Positions 47,046 through 55,675 are shown, counted from the first letter of the stretch. The stretch is DNA of 64,000 nt from Lachnospiraceae bacterium (GCA_910574885.1 CAJTDD010000007.1:100824-164823); one strand, 5' to 3'. The notes: generated from the sequence alone by a model not told the origin. Made by a program: numbers and translations.

Positions 47046-47420
47046 CTATACACATAAAAATCCAAGTTCCATAACTGTACCATTCCTAAATGCAATCTCC
47101 AAAACATGAGCCACAATATCATCTTTTGTTTCACCTGTCTTTACAGTAGCTTCACACCTTGTAACTTCTTCATATCTTATTGTCACATCATCAGGAATCA
47201 GTGATACTAATGGTGACGCATAATTACTGATAATCAATTCTGTCTTTGTAGAATCTTCCACTATCTCATATATCTCTGAAGCAATATGGAAATTACAGAT
47301 TGCTTTCCTGTTACTTGAATCCAATAATACGTTTACTGTCAATTCCTTTTCTTCATGTTCTCCAAAGAAATCCTCTACTGTTTGTTTGATGATTGTTTCT
47401 CTTGTTAATTCTTTTTTCAT
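47046..47420 (-). CDS. unknown small protein
   Basis: 124 residues, acidic and beta-rich (KELTVNVLLDSSNRKAICNF, VTIRYEEVTRCEATVKTGET). ATG with AAGGAAG upstream. No family recognised. Part of the small-gene series. Confidence 0.55.
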   Translation of the reverse strand: MKKELTRETIIKQTVEDFFGEHEEKELTVNVLLDSSNRKAICNFHIASEIYEIVEDSTKTELIISNYASPLVSLIPDDVTIRYEEVTRCEATVKTGETKDDIVAHVLEIAFRNGTVMELGFLCV

Positions 47421-47484
47421 AAATTTCCACTTCCTTATTATTTATTCTCTTTTTTGAAAATCAATTTTTTGTACTTTTTACATT

Positions 47485-47835
47485 TTACTTTGACATACTC
47501 TTATACCACAAATAATCATCTTTATCATTCCCTTTGCTATATATGCCAACGCCTTTAACAGAATCTCTATTCAGAACTAAAATAAATCTATACTTTTGCG
47601 TCTTATATTCTTCCGGGATATCTAAATCGGTATTAGTCCATACCTCTTTTGTTTGGTCACACCAAAAATCAAATACACAACCAATTTGACTATCATCTAC
47701 AATATTCTTAATTAAATAGCCACTTTTTCTATCTATCGCTAAATACTCGTGTTCATCAAATCTTTCACCTTGCACCCATCCAATCCTATTCTTCAGAATA
47801 TCCATGGCTTCTTCAAATGTTAAATCAAATCTCAA
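47485..47835 (-). CDS. unknown small protein
   Basis: 116 residues from a TTG with GGAG nine bases upstream. Helical start (TFEEAMDILKNRIGW) followed by strands rich in aromatic residues (CVFDFWCDQTKEVWTNTD). No family recognised. Confidence 0.5.
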   Translation of the reverse strand: MRFDLTFEEAMDILKNRIGWVQGERFDEHEYLAIDRKSGYLIKNIVDDSQIGCVFDFWCDQTKEVWTNTDLDIPEEYKTQKYRFILVLNRDSVKGVGIYSKGNDKDDYLWYKSMSK

Positions 47836-47903
47836 AATCTTATTCTCCTTTTACTCACACTTTTTCTGCAAAATCCTCTTTCATATTAATGATATTCTCT
47901 AAA

Positions 47904-47933
47904 GGCGATATACCTTTTATGAGATATACCGCC
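47904..47933 (-). terminator. hairpin after the gene at 47982
   Basis: GGCGATATA (47904-47912) / TATACCGCC (47925-47933) with one bulge; only weakly T-rich on the minus strand. Confidence 0.4.
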
Positions 47934-47981
47934 AAAAATATCATTTCGTGAAATCAAATGTCCTATACTTTAATGCATGTC

Positions 47982-48401
47982 CTAAGCCATGAATCCGATT
48001 GAAACTACATTCCTGTTTCCATCTAGATAATCATCTTCTGGGAACATATAAAGATTAATTACTTTCTCACTTGGGAATTCAAACCAATCTGCAAAGTCCT
48101 GTACATTCTCAACTGCTTCAATCTTTGACAAATCTATGTACATGGAACTGTTGGCTTCACACGGATAAAGAGGTTTCCCGTCTTCTGATTGTTCAATCGG
48201 ATTCCTTCCAGCGTTTGCGAAACAAAGCAATGGCGTAGTTTTCAATAACTCACAGTTTGAGAAATATAAATCGCTGAATTCAATGTCCATATGCTTACTG
48301 CTTGTCTCTTCATCGAGATTTCCGGTGTTTAGATGGATCTGAAAACCTCTCTTTGATCTGTTGTGCTTTGATAATGCTACTAAAAATTCTTCTAACTTCA
48401 T
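47982..48401 (-). CDS. unknown protein
   Basis: 139 residues, ATG with GGAG upstream. The centre (YPCEANSSMYIDLSKIEAVE) and the end (YLDGNRNVVSIGFMA) are beta-rich with acidic loops. No family recognised; no membrane segment. Confidence 0.55.
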   Translation of the reverse strand: MKLEEFLVALSKHNRSKRGFQIHLNTGNLDEETSSKHMDIEFSDLYFSNCELLKTTPLLCFANAGRNPIEQSEDGKPLYPCEANSSMYIDLSKIEAVENVQDFADWFEFPSEKVINLYMFPEDDYLDGNRNVVSIGFMA

Positions 48402-48503
48402 TCTGTTTGTTCTCCATATTTTTGATATTTTTATTGTAGAGAGTCAGCTTTCACCAACTCTCATCTACTTCTATATAACTACTTCTCCAAACGTGAAGAA
48501 ATC

Positions 48504-48896
48504 TTATGCTACTTCTTCGCTTGTAGAAAAACCTGCATATGCAACCAAATCCATGAATATCATACCTCGTTCATCTGAATCTGACTGGATCACACCTTTC
48601 CTGTCCACTACCAGATATTTCTTGACACCATAGGAATCCTTTATCGTTTTTATATACAATCCTTCATCTTTCAGAGCGTCTTTTACCATCTGCATTGTAA
48701 GGATTGGCACGACATTGACCGCTATTTCTCTGCCGTCCTTGAGCGTTTCAATCTCAAAATCCACAATGTCATTTTCATCCAGATAACGGAAACCATCCAT
48801 TTTGATTCCTGTATAGTGGACAAAATAATCCTTGTCACTTGATGATAAGAACCCCCAACCCTTAGATTTGTTGAAAAATTTTACTATTGCTTTCAT
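48504..48896 (-). CDS. cold-shock-domain protein
   Basis: 130 residues from ATG 48896 (AAAAGGAGAAC upstream; the longer frame to 48995 is rejected). Residues 1-60 form a cold-shock domain: KGWGFLSSSDKDYFVHYTGI carries RNP1- and RNP2-like motifs for single-stranded nucleic acid. The extra C-terminal 65 residues (MVKDALKDEGLYIKTIKDSY) are unknown. Longer than ordinary CspA proteins (about 66). Probable RNA-binding regulator in the element. Confidence 0.78.
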   Translation of the reverse strand: MKAIVKFFNKSKGWGFLSSSDKDYFVHYTGIKMDGFRYLDENDIVDFEIETLKDGREIAVNVVPILTMQMVKDALKDEGLYIKTIKDSYGVKKYLVVDRKGVIQSDSDERGMIFMDLVAYAGFSTSEEVA

Positions 48897-49016
48897 AATT
48901 TTGTTCTCCTTTTCTTTGTGTAAATTTTGTTTTTTTATATGACAGGCAGCATTTATATGGGATACTACCTTGTAATATACTTCTACATCTGTCAAATTAT
49001 TTCGTGCAATTTATCT

Positions 49017-49367
49017 TCATTTATCATACTGTTTTCTGATTTCTTCAACCGTCTTGTATTCTGAAATTTCAATGCTTGTCATACAGAAAGCGAAATTAAG
49101 CGTATATGTACCACCATATTCCTCAATGCTTTCAATGGAATCCTCATCAATGCATATAGAAGCTGTCACCCTGTCTTCACCGTCTCTGGACACAAGATAT
49201 AGCTCTGGTTTCAGATTATCTTCAAATTCAATGGTTCCTTTGTGAATTTCTATGGCAATCCCATAGTGATCCATTGGAGAGACATTGACATATTTCCCAT
49301 CAAATGCAGCTACTAACTCTCTTACAGTTACTTCTCTTACTTCTGTTGATTCTGTTGTGTTCATCAT
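49017..49367 (-). CDS. unknown small acidic protein
   Basis: 116 residues, with two adjacent ATG codons; the second (49364) has better spacing to AAAGGAA. Text VTVRELVAAFDGKYVNVSPM and SIEEYGGTYTLNFAFCMTSI suggests a small alpha/beta protein. No family recognised. Confidence 0.55.
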   Translation of the reverse strand: MMNTTESTEVREVTVRELVAAFDGKYVNVSPMDHYGIAIEIHKGTIEFEDNLKPELYLVSRDGEDRVTASICIDEDSIESIEEYGGTYTLNFAFCMTSIEISEYKTVEEIRKQYDK

Positions 49368-49475
49368 TTCCTTTAAGCTCCTTTGGTTTTTATTTTTGTG
49401 AGTGGATATTGGGATATTGCTTTATATCCACTCATTACTACTTCTACAAATGGTTTATTTACATGAATTTAATTT

Positions 49476-50555
49476 TTACTTCTTTATTATGATGCTTTCA
49501 AATTCATCAATGTCCAATTTACTAATTAAATCATTAATGCTTTTAAATTTTTCGAGACAATTCAGCAAATCAGAATGTACATTATTAGAAACATCTTCAT
49601 CATCACAATAAAAATCTTTACTTAATAACCATTCAATATCCTGTTGGAAATTTATCAAATAATCTTGATATCTATTCCGAACTTCTACCAAAATCTTTTT
49701 TAGTTTTTCTGCATTATCATTGCACCTACCCATATCTGTTTCTAAATTGTTACTATTTTCTTCTTTCTTTTTATCTCTTTGAATATAAATATTAGGACTT
49801 TTACAACCAGATTGAATGTTTTTCCTTTCTTCTTGAGGTATATCAAGATTTTCTATATTTTTAGCAAGACTTTCAGCAGCAGATACACTTCGATTATTTA
49901 ACACTCCCCGTAAAAGTTCTGCATCATCAACTTTCCCTTCTTTTTGCAGCTCATCAATTTTTTCTACTGCCTTAATCGCTCGATCAACCTCTTGCCCAGA
50001 CTTAAATCCAACTCTTGGAGCTACAATATCCCTGATCTTTCCTTTAGAAAATACTTCCTCTTCTCGTTGTGCCGATTTTGGCACTTCGATATTTTCTTCT
50101 TCTCGTTGTGCCGATTTTGGCACTTCGATATTTTCTTCTTCTCGTTGTGCCGATTTTGGCACTTCGGTTAATTGATTCTGCTTTAACTTGCTTACTTTTC
50201 GCTTTTTTGCCAATAGAGATAACGTCTCCTTTAAAACAATAGCTTCCCTTGCTTTTTGTTCATTTGTTTTTTCTCTAGTAGCGTTATTATCTATAATGTA
50301 CTCAATCTCCTGTTCCGGCGTATCAAAGTCTCTAATCTCTACTTCAACTTCTTCTATTCCAAGTTCTTTACATGCTTTCATACGTCTATGCCCCGCAAGC
50401 ACGGTTCCATTTGAAGTGACAACTAATGTATGGACTTGTCCACTTCTTTTTATTTTCTCTATCAAATCTGCAACATCTTCATGTTCTCCATAAATTTCTG
50501 CATTTTTAGGATGCGGCCGCAAATCAGAAACCTTCATCCTTTTATTTTCACCCAT
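49476..50555 (-). CDS. ParB/Spo0J-like protein with three 13-residue tandem repeats
   Basis: 359 residues. The ParB domain (about 7-105) has LRPHPKNAEIYGEHEDVADL and VLAGHRRMKACKEL (GxRR motif). The repeat EVPKSAQREEENI occurs three times at about 130-167, followed by a KorB-like helix-turn-helix region (KIRDIVAPRVGFKSGQEVDR) and a coiled C-terminus. It starts 4 bp after the stop of the DUF262 gene, so the two are cotranscribed. Probable DNA-binding partition or regulatory protein. Confidence 0.82.
   Translation of the reverse strand: MGENKRMKVSDLRPHPKNAEIYGEHEDVADLIEKIKRSGQVHTLVVTSNGTVLAGHRRMKACKELGIEEVEVEIRDFDTPEQEIEYIIDNNATREKTNEQKAREAIVLKETLSLLAKKRKVSKLKQNQLTEVPKSAQREEENIEVPKSAQREEENIEVPKSAQREEEVFSKGKIRDIVAPRVGFKSGQEVDRAIKAVEKIDELQKEGKVDDAELLRGVLNNRSVSAAESLAKNIENLDIPQEERKNIQSGCKSPNIYIQRDKKKEENSNNLETDMGRCNDNAEKLKKILVEVRNRYQDYLINFQQDIEWLLSKDFYCDDEDVSNNVHSDLLNCLEKFKSINDLISKLDIDEFESIIIKK
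50063..50166 (-). repeat. 39-bp tandem repeat, nearly three units, each with a palindrome, inside the ParB-like gene
   Basis: GTGCCGATTTTGGCAC recurs at 50069-50084, 50108-50123 and 50147-50162 with exactly 39-bp period. Each copy contains GTGCC/GGCAC inverted arms. The array is in frame and encodes the 13-residue repeats. Confidence 0.9.
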
Positions 50556-50559
50556 ACTT

Positions 50560-51621
50560 CTATTTCACCAGCTTTCTTAATTCCTTTTCTACATATTCCA
50601 ATCTTGCCATTACTTTTACTTTGGAAGTGGAACCTTGCCCACAATAAGAAGCATATTCGCTATCAGATGTATAAGCCGCAAAGAATGACCGGATCCATTC
50701 ACCATATTTTTCAACTGGGATACCTAATTCCTCTATAGTTTGAATATGATATGCAAGGATCGGGATATTTGTTTTTTTCATTAGTTTATTAGGCTTATCA
50801 GATGCCATTACTGCCATATTCAGCTTTTTAAAAAGCTCCTCACAATATTCAAGATCACTCTCTTTATGGTTTGCACGGAACCATTCAGCAAATTCCATCG
50901 TCGCATCATTATTGAAATTCTTAAACGGATAACCCATGACTAACATCAATGTCTGCAAAATGCAAGTCTGAACTTCACCACGTTTTCTCTGTAATGATGT
51001 GAAATATGACTTATGTTTTTCTTCTGTAAAGAAATCACTTGCTTCTACTTTATCAACAAAAGCTGACAGCTCGTCTCCAAGTAATACTCTTGTTTTTTGG
51101 TCTTTCGTTAATGCCGTGCCATTATTAAGGCGATAAAATTGATCCTCAATCTCTTCATCCGTACAATCGACAAGTACAATTACTGAAAGTACCTTATCTT
51201 TGAGTTTGTCCTGTAACTTGGTGTCCATCTCTGAAAAATATTTACCTGCGATCTCATATTCCTCTATGGTATTCTCCTGCCTGCGCTGACCATTCTCATC
51301 AACAACAACTTTTCTCTTCTGGACATTTACGCAAGGCGTATTTTCCGATAACTTAAAACCGTCTTTCATATATTCATACAGTGTCGTGAATCTCTGCTTA
51401 CCATCTAATACGGAAAACGAATCATAATCACCGTCAAATATTGGCAATGCATAGGCTTGTGGAATTGCAAAGTTCGCTAAAACACTATGGATAAGAAGGC
51501 TTTGTTGTTCATTATCCCATTGCCCCGGTTTTCTCTGCATTGGATGATTAAATACGATATTCCCACTTCCAATATTTTCATTAATTGTTTTGATTGTGTA
51601 CTCTCTTTCGATTGTCTGCAT
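50560..51621 (-). CDS. DUF262 (GmrSD N-terminal-like) protein
   Basis: 353 residues from ATG 51621, chosen for GAAGGAGAGAAC just upstream. The ParB-related NTP-binding motif VLDGKQRFTTLYEYM (about 78) and HPMQRKPGQWD are typical of DUF262. No HNH nuclease C-terminus is present, unlike GmrSD-type restriction enzymes, so this is a shorter version. It shares a ParB-like fold with the adjacent gene, which starts 4 bp downstream. Confidence 0.82.
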   Translation of the reverse strand: MQTIEREYTIKTINENIGSGNIVFNHPMQRKPGQWDNEQQSLLIHSVLANFAIPQAYALPIFDGDYDSFSVLDGKQRFTTLYEYMKDGFKLSENTPCVNVQKRKVVVDENGQRRQENTIEEYEIAGKYFSEMDTKLQDKLKDKVLSVIVLVDCTDEEIEDQFYRLNNGTALTKDQKTRVLLGDELSAFVDKVEASDFFTEEKHKSYFTSLQRKRGEVQTCILQTLMLVMGYPFKNFNNDATMEFAEWFRANHKESDLEYCEELFKKLNMAVMASDKPNKLMKKTNIPILAYHIQTIEELGIPVEKYGEWIRSFFAAYTSDSEYASYCGQGSTSKVKVMARLEYVEKELRKLVK

Positions 51622-51643
51622 AATGTTCTCTCCTTCTGATAAA

Positions 51644-51847
51644 TTAATGTTCATTCAAAAAATCTCTGACTTCTTCAGGTGACATATCATATTTTTCACC
51701 TGCTACAATGCTCCCTGTATATGCATCCAAGACCATATATCCGCTTCCAAGCCCAGGCGCATACTTTTTGTCTCTCCTTTTCATTAGGAGAAACCCTCTT
51801 CTTTGTGCTGCTAAACGTAAATTTACATCCAATGTTGTAGTAATCAA
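51644..51847 (-). CDS. small unknown protein
   Basis: 67 residues from a TTG with AAAGGTGG upstream. Sequence YMVLDAYTGSIVAGEKYDMS with basic N-terminus. No domain recognised. Directly precedes the DUF262 gene. Confidence 0.5.
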   Translation of the reverse strand: MITTTLDVNLRLAAQRRGFLLMKRRDKKYAPGLGSGYMVLDAYTGSIVAGEKYDMSPEEVRDFLNEH

Positions 51848-52039
51848 TTAGTTTTACCACCTTTCATAATTTTGAATATTACATTTACTAACGATATTGT
51901 TAAAAAATTATAGGCTTTTCAGCCTTTTGCACCTAAGATGTATCATATTCTTCTCCATCAGGAACTACTTTCTTCCTTATATAAAGGAACACGATCCACT
52001 TATCTACATTCCTTCTCTTACCACTTCTCCATTTTTCTT

Positions 52040-52534
52040 TCATCGGAGTCCTCCTTGTGAAATTTTCAATGTGCTTTCATAAATATCATTCTCTTTTTTG
52101 ATTGGATTAAGTTGCTTAATTTTATCAATATAATGTTGTACTTCTCTTTTTGTAATTTTCTTTGTAATATCTAACTTTTTCAACAATTCTTCTTGTTCAT
52201 CTTCTAAAAGAGAGGCTATTGTATCAGCAGCGAGAGTTTTTGTGATTTCACCAGTATCTAATAATTCTTTCATTGAATCTGTTAAATTGCGTTCTATACG
52301 CAAAGCACGTTTTAAATTTGAAGTAGACATATTAAGATCTTTTGCAATTTCATCTAAAGTAGAAAGTCCATTATGGTCTTTCTTCTTTCTACCGTTGCCA
52401 ATTTCTCCATGTTTATATCCTTTTAACTCAACATAAGTAGCTAATGCCTTTCTATCCTTAGCTGGATCATTCTTTCTTCTACAATAGACTTCTCCCTCTA
52501 CGTCTAAAAAAGAGTATATTAATGAATGTTCCAT
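52040..52534 (-). CDS. ParB-type DNA-binding protein lacking the nuclease domain
   Basis: 164 residues. The helix-turn-helix part LDEIAKDLNMSTSNLKRALR and TLAADTIASLLEDEQEELLK is like the DNA-binding domain of ParB/KorB proteins, but the N-terminal ParB domain is absent. It may be a truncated gene or a dedicated repressor. A dyad overlaps its start codon, consistent with autoregulation. Confidence 0.6.
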   Translation of the reverse strand: MEHSLIYSFLDVEGEVYCRRKNDPAKDRKALATYVELKGYKHGEIGNGRKKKDHNGLSTLDEIAKDLNMSTSNLKRALRIERNLTDSMKELLDTGEITKTLAADTIASLLEDEQEELLKKLDITKKITKREVQHYIDKIKQLNPIKKENDIYESTLKISQGGLR

Positions 52535-52549
52535 TATGATAAATGGAAC
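52528..52549. promoter_or_regulatory. dyad overlapping the start of the ParB-type HTH gene
   Basis: GTTCCATT (52528-52535) / AATGGAAC (52542-52549), a perfect 8-bp inverted repeat that includes the start codon. Possible operator. Confidence 0.4.
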
Positions 52550-52607
52550 GTCACATTCAGTATGGTAGTTATTTCTATGGAAATTTTTGCAGAAACGCTT
52601 GAACCGC

Positions 52608-52636
52608 TTGAAAATCAGATAAAATTATGTGATAAT
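52608..52636 (+). promoter_or_regulatory. strong plus-strand promoter in the 52.6-kb intergenic region
   Basis: -35 TTGAAA (52608-52613), 17 bp, extended -10 TGTGATAAT (hexamer 52631-52636). An 11-bp perfect inverted repeat GCAGAAACGCT / AGCGTTTCTGC (52589-52599 / 52644-52654) brackets the promoter. Confidence 0.6.
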
Positions 52637-52640
52637 ACAA

Positions 52641-52715
52641 GTGAGCGTTTCTGCGCTTATGTATGAAGACCTGTCCGATGGTGTTGGTAGCACCGTTTGA
52701 GGAGAGGTCTTTTTG
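52641..52715 (+). ncRNA. putative small RNA of about 75 nt with its own promoter and terminator
   Basis: Starts just after the promoter at 52608-52636 and ends in a branched hairpin: AAGACCT (52666-52672) / AGGTCTT (52705-52711) enclosing GGTG/CACC (52680-52683 / 52691-52694), followed by TTTTT. A 34-codon frame (52562-52666) also crosses the region but lacks a ribosome site and begins upstream of the promoter. No homology claimed. The rest of 52535-53024 holds nothing else recognised apart from the dyad at the left edge and the hairpin at 52952. Confidence 0.45.
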
Positions 52716-52951
52716 CTTCCTTGATGGTTATTATAACTCGAATATATGTTCTTGTCAAGCAAAAATCGAATGTTTGTTTGGGTTTTGTTGGAAATTGAGA
52801 AAAATGGTATATTTTTGATGGTGATAACTTTCCAAAAATTTTATCTAAAATTAGTACAAAGAAAAATGTAAATCTTTATTGATAAAACTCAGACATTTAT
52901 ATAAAGCTTTTCAATGAATAACCAACAAATGAAACTTTTATCAAATGCTAA

Positions 52952-52978
52952 AGGCGATACTTCAAAATAGTATCGCCT
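52952..52978 (-). terminator. terminator-like hairpin after the SEFIR gene
   Basis: Perfect 10-bp stem AGGCGATACT / AGTATCGCCT with a 7-nt loop, 47 bp past the stop at 53025. Only a weak T-run follows. Confidence 0.55.
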
Positions 52979-53024
52979 CACCGAAACATCCTCAATAATA
53001 TTTACCGCCATAAAACTTTCTCCT

Positions 53025-53885
53025 TTAAGCAGAGAATTCTTCTTTTAACCTCTTAATCGCATTTAATAAATCATCATAACCTTCATCCCTAGACAGATCC
53101 ACACAATAACGAGATTTCAGAAAATTAGGCAATGGCAATTCACCGTTATCGCCATGTTCAAATATCACTGGTATATATTTTCTTTGCAATGGTTCATTTA
53201 TAATCTCCGATATTATCATTTCTGATTCATATCCCACGCCACCCATACGTTTATTTGCTTTCTCTGCATAGTCTTCATTGCAAACAATAATTATCGAATC
53301 TATTTCATCAGTCGTAAGAAAATGTTCCATAAAATAATTCATATCTTGTCCAGGATGTAAGTCTTTTCTGTCATACACAACATTAATTCCATCTTTCTCT
53401 AATTTATTAATCAAACTAAAAACATTTTGCTGATTAGAAGGGGGATTCCAACTATAAGAAATAAAAATTTTAGGTTTATTTATATAATTCCCTTGAAGAT
53501 ATGGCCCCAACTCTTCTAGCTTTGTCTTTTTTATTGTCCAATGTGTCCTATTCCATTCCCATGTACCCATATCAAGTAATTCAGTAAGTTGCATTAAATT
53601 ATCAAAAGTAATTACTTTTCCTGTAAGGTCATAATCAATTTTAATGCCTTTTTGATAGATATCTATATTTTTTATAAACCCTACATATCCATCTGCTTTA
53701 TGGAATTTCTCATATGTAAATAAACAAGGGATTGTCTTTAATTCATTTATTGCTCTTGGGGACAAAGTTGAATACTTTTCTTTTAACTCAGGTAAAATAT
53801 ATTCTGTAAGACAACGTTCAGGTTCTAAAAAAGCTGGCGATTTAGTCCAAGCAGTACCGTCGGATGTTATTAATAAATTAATCAT
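53025..53885 (-). CDS. SEFIR/TIR domain protein, defence-like
   Basis: 286 residues. The C-terminal half is a SEFIR-type TIR domain: KPKIFISYSWNPPSNQQNVF (about 140), YDRKDLHPGQDMNYFMEHF, and AEKANKRMGGVGYESEMII. Bacterial TIR/SEFIR domains often degrade NAD or make signalling nucleotides in abortive phage defence. The N-terminal half (about 1-130) is an unknown domain, perhaps the sensor. It stands alone with its own hairpin terminator; cargo of the element. Confidence 0.8.
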   Translation of the reverse strand: MINLLITSDGTAWTKSPAFLEPERCLTEYILPELKEKYSTLSPRAINELKTIPCLFTYEKFHKADGYVGFIKNIDIYQKGIKIDYDLTGKVITFDNLMQLTELLDMGTWEWNRTHWTIKKTKLEELGPYLQGNYINKPKIFISYSWNPPSNQQNVFSLINKLEKDGINVVYDRKDLHPGQDMNYFMEHFLTTDEIDSIIIVCNEDYAEKANKRMGGVGYESEMIISEIINEPLQRKYIPVIFEHGDNGELPLPNFLKSRYCVDLSRDEGYDDLLNAIKRLKEEFSA

Positions 53886-54085
53886 AATTTTATGCTCCCT
53901 TTACAAAATGAAATTTCAATTTAAACCATATACTTTCTTAAACAACATTTTCTCTATAAACACATAGCCTAACAAAAACTCACACAATTAACATAATCTT
54001 CCCAAAAACAATAATAATCTCTTATTTTATAGCTAAATTAGCGATATAGGGCTACTAACTTTGTCTAACTTAACGTTATATTCCT

Positions 54086-54646
54086 TTATTTAATACTTAT
54101 TTCTGAAAAGTCAATTTCAAAATCATCATAAATTCCTGCCTTGACCTTGTCAGAAAAAGTATATTCCTCTAATGAATCTCGTTGGAAACCATATACCGTG
54201 ATCCGATTCTTTTCAAAATCCACAATCCAATATTCCCTAACTCCTGCCGTACTATATTTAAGCAGCTTCTTATAATAATCCATTGGACGGCTTGTGGGTG
54301 ACGCAATTTCAATAATCCAGTCTGGCGATCCCTTGCAACCTTCTGGCGTAATCTTATCTTTATCACATATAACAGAGATATCCGGTTCAAGGTAAATATC
54401 CTTCTCTGCATTTAAAAATACTGCAAACGGAGATGGAAATACTTCACAATCACCTTTCTTTCTTCCTATATAATCTCTTATTCTATAGGACAATTCCATT
54501 ACCAATCTCTGATGTATCATACTGGGAGTAGCCATAAAATATATCTGCCCGTCAATCAATTCTGCCCTCTCACCTTCTGGCAGAGCGTATATATCATCTA
54601 CTGTATAGGTTTCCTTATAAGCATCTTCTTTTCTTACTACGTTCAT
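54086..54646 (-). CDS. Uma2 family protein (DUF820, PD-(D/E)XK nuclease fold)
   Basis: 186 residues from ATG 54646 (AGGAGG eight bases upstream). Typical text: YALPEGERAELIDGQIYFMA, YLEPDISVICDKD, DWIIEIASPTS and GVREYWIVDFEK. The family has a restriction-nuclease-like core (D-x-n-E-I-x-S). Widely spread in mobile DNA; true role unsettled. Confidence 0.88.
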   Translation of the reverse strand: MNVVRKEDAYKETYTVDDIYALPEGERAELIDGQIYFMATPSMIHQRLVMELSYRIRDYIGRKKGDCEVFPSPFAVFLNAEKDIYLEPDISVICDKDKITPEGCKGSPDWIIEIASPTSRPMDYYKKLLKYSTAGVREYWIVDFEKNRITVYGFQRDSLEEYTFSDKVKAGIYDDFEIDFSEISIK

Positions 54647-54915
54647 ACATTGCACCTCCTGTCTTGGCTAATATTATAAGATACTTGGATAGAGAATACA
54701 ACTTATTTCTCATATCCTTGAAAAAATGCATTGAAATACACATGAAAAAATCTTAGTTAATGCTATAAGTAAATCCACACTTGGATTATTCAATCCCATT
54801 TCTACGCAAAGCTAACTCGACTTCCTTTAGATGAGTCTGTACCTACTGATGATAATGAACCTCAGATAGAAGGATAGGATATAGCAGTACAATCGAAAGT
54901 TTTAAGAACAGATAT

Positions 54916-55206
54916 GTGCAAGATGTATCCATCGTGTCACATAGGATATTTATTCCAGACAAAGAAGAATTTTCTAGGGAAGTTATTCAGATGATAATAG
55001 ATAATTCGTTAAAAGGCATCCTGTTTTCGTATGACATTAATGGATATCCGAATGGATTGTATGTAACGGTCTATTTGAATGAATCTTCCTGTAGGAGTGG
55101 AAATAGCAGCTTTAAGATTTCTTATACGCAAGATATTCAGAATGGATTTAGGTACAATATCAAAGATAATCCTGAGAAATTTGTGTTGGAGATAATTGAG
55201 GAATAG
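54916..55206 (+). CDS. small unknown protein, start uncertain
   Basis: 96 residues from a GTG; the frame stays open upstream without an ATG. Text IPDKEEFSREVIQMIIDNSL and SYDINGYPNGLYVTVYLNES is protein-like. No good ribosome site is seen, so it may be a 5'-truncated remnant. Followed by a 10-bp hairpin at 55237. Confidence 0.4.
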   Translation: MQDVSIVSHRIFIPDKEEFSREVIQMIIDNSLKGILFSYDINGYPNGLYVTVYLNESSCRSGNSSFKISYTQDIQNGFRYNIKDNPEKFVLEIIEE

Positions 55207-55236
55207 GAGTTGAAGATAAATTTGAAGAATAGAAAA

Positions 55237-55270
55237 GGTTAGTCATTTTATTGTTGCTTCATGACTAACC
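55237..55270 (+). terminator. terminator-like hairpin after the small plus-strand gene
   Basis: GGTTAGTCAT / ATGACTAACC, 10-bp perfect stem with a 14-nt loop. Confidence 0.5.
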
Positions 55271-55363
55271 TGTATTCTGCATATTGTGGAATGTTTTATT
55301 TTCTTCGATTTTATGATTTAATAGATTATGATGCTAAACTATAGTATCGTCAGAAGGAAAGTA

Positions 55364-55397
55364 TTTCCATATGATTCCTATCAAAAATGCTTATAAT
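55364..55397. repeat. left copy of a 34-bp direct repeat flanking the type I toxin locus
   Basis: 30 of 34 bases are shared with 55879-55912; both start TTTCCATATGAT and contain AAATGCTTATA. The copies lie 515 bp apart, on either side of the toxin-antitoxin locus. Confidence 0.65.
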
Positions 55398-55514
55398 AAG
55401 ACAAAAGAAATACATTCTAAAATATTTCACTCCACACTTTTATGGAGTCAGAATCAATTCATACAAATTCTATGAATGATATTAAATCTCATGGCAATAT
55501 TTGACATAATATGA

Positions 55515-55520
55515 TATAAT
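55515..55520 (+). promoter_or_regulatory. extended -10 promoter of the toxin gene
   Basis: TGATATAAT (hexamer TATAAT at 55515-55520) with only a weak -35 (TGGCAA) 17 bp upstream. It gives a leader of about 68 nt before the toxin ATG. Confidence 0.55.
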
Positions 55521-55594
55521 TCTTTTAGTCAGATAGAACAACGTGGGAATAGTCTGGTGATTGCCTTTCTGGGAACAGGAAGGGGGTATGTGCA

Positions 55595-55675
55595 ATGAAT
55601 ACACTTGAAGTTCTAACACTGGTACTTGTAATTTTTGCGGTACTTACATACCTTGATAATCACCATAAAAAGTAA
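55595..55675 (+). CDS. type I toxin-like hydrophobic peptide (26 residues)
   Basis: Sequence MNTLEVLTLVLVIFAVLTYL followed by DNHHKK: one membrane helix and a charged tail, like Fst/holin-like small toxins of Firmicutes. Ribosome site AGGAAGGGGG lies 8 bases before the ATG. It ends 3 bases before a strong terminator, and a divergent antisense promoter lies downstream. Too short for routine gene calling. Toxicity and membrane insertion are inferred from the family. Confidence 0.72.
   Translation: MNTLEVLTLVLVIFAVLTYLDNHHKK

Noticed and set aside
50063..50166. CRISPR-like array
   Set aside because: Period is 39 bp with no spacers; the units are identical, in frame and part of a ParB-like protein.
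52562..52666. 34-codon peptide gene instead of a small RNA
   Set aside because: No ribosome site, and its start lies upstream of the best promoter; it cannot be excluded without RNA or protein data.
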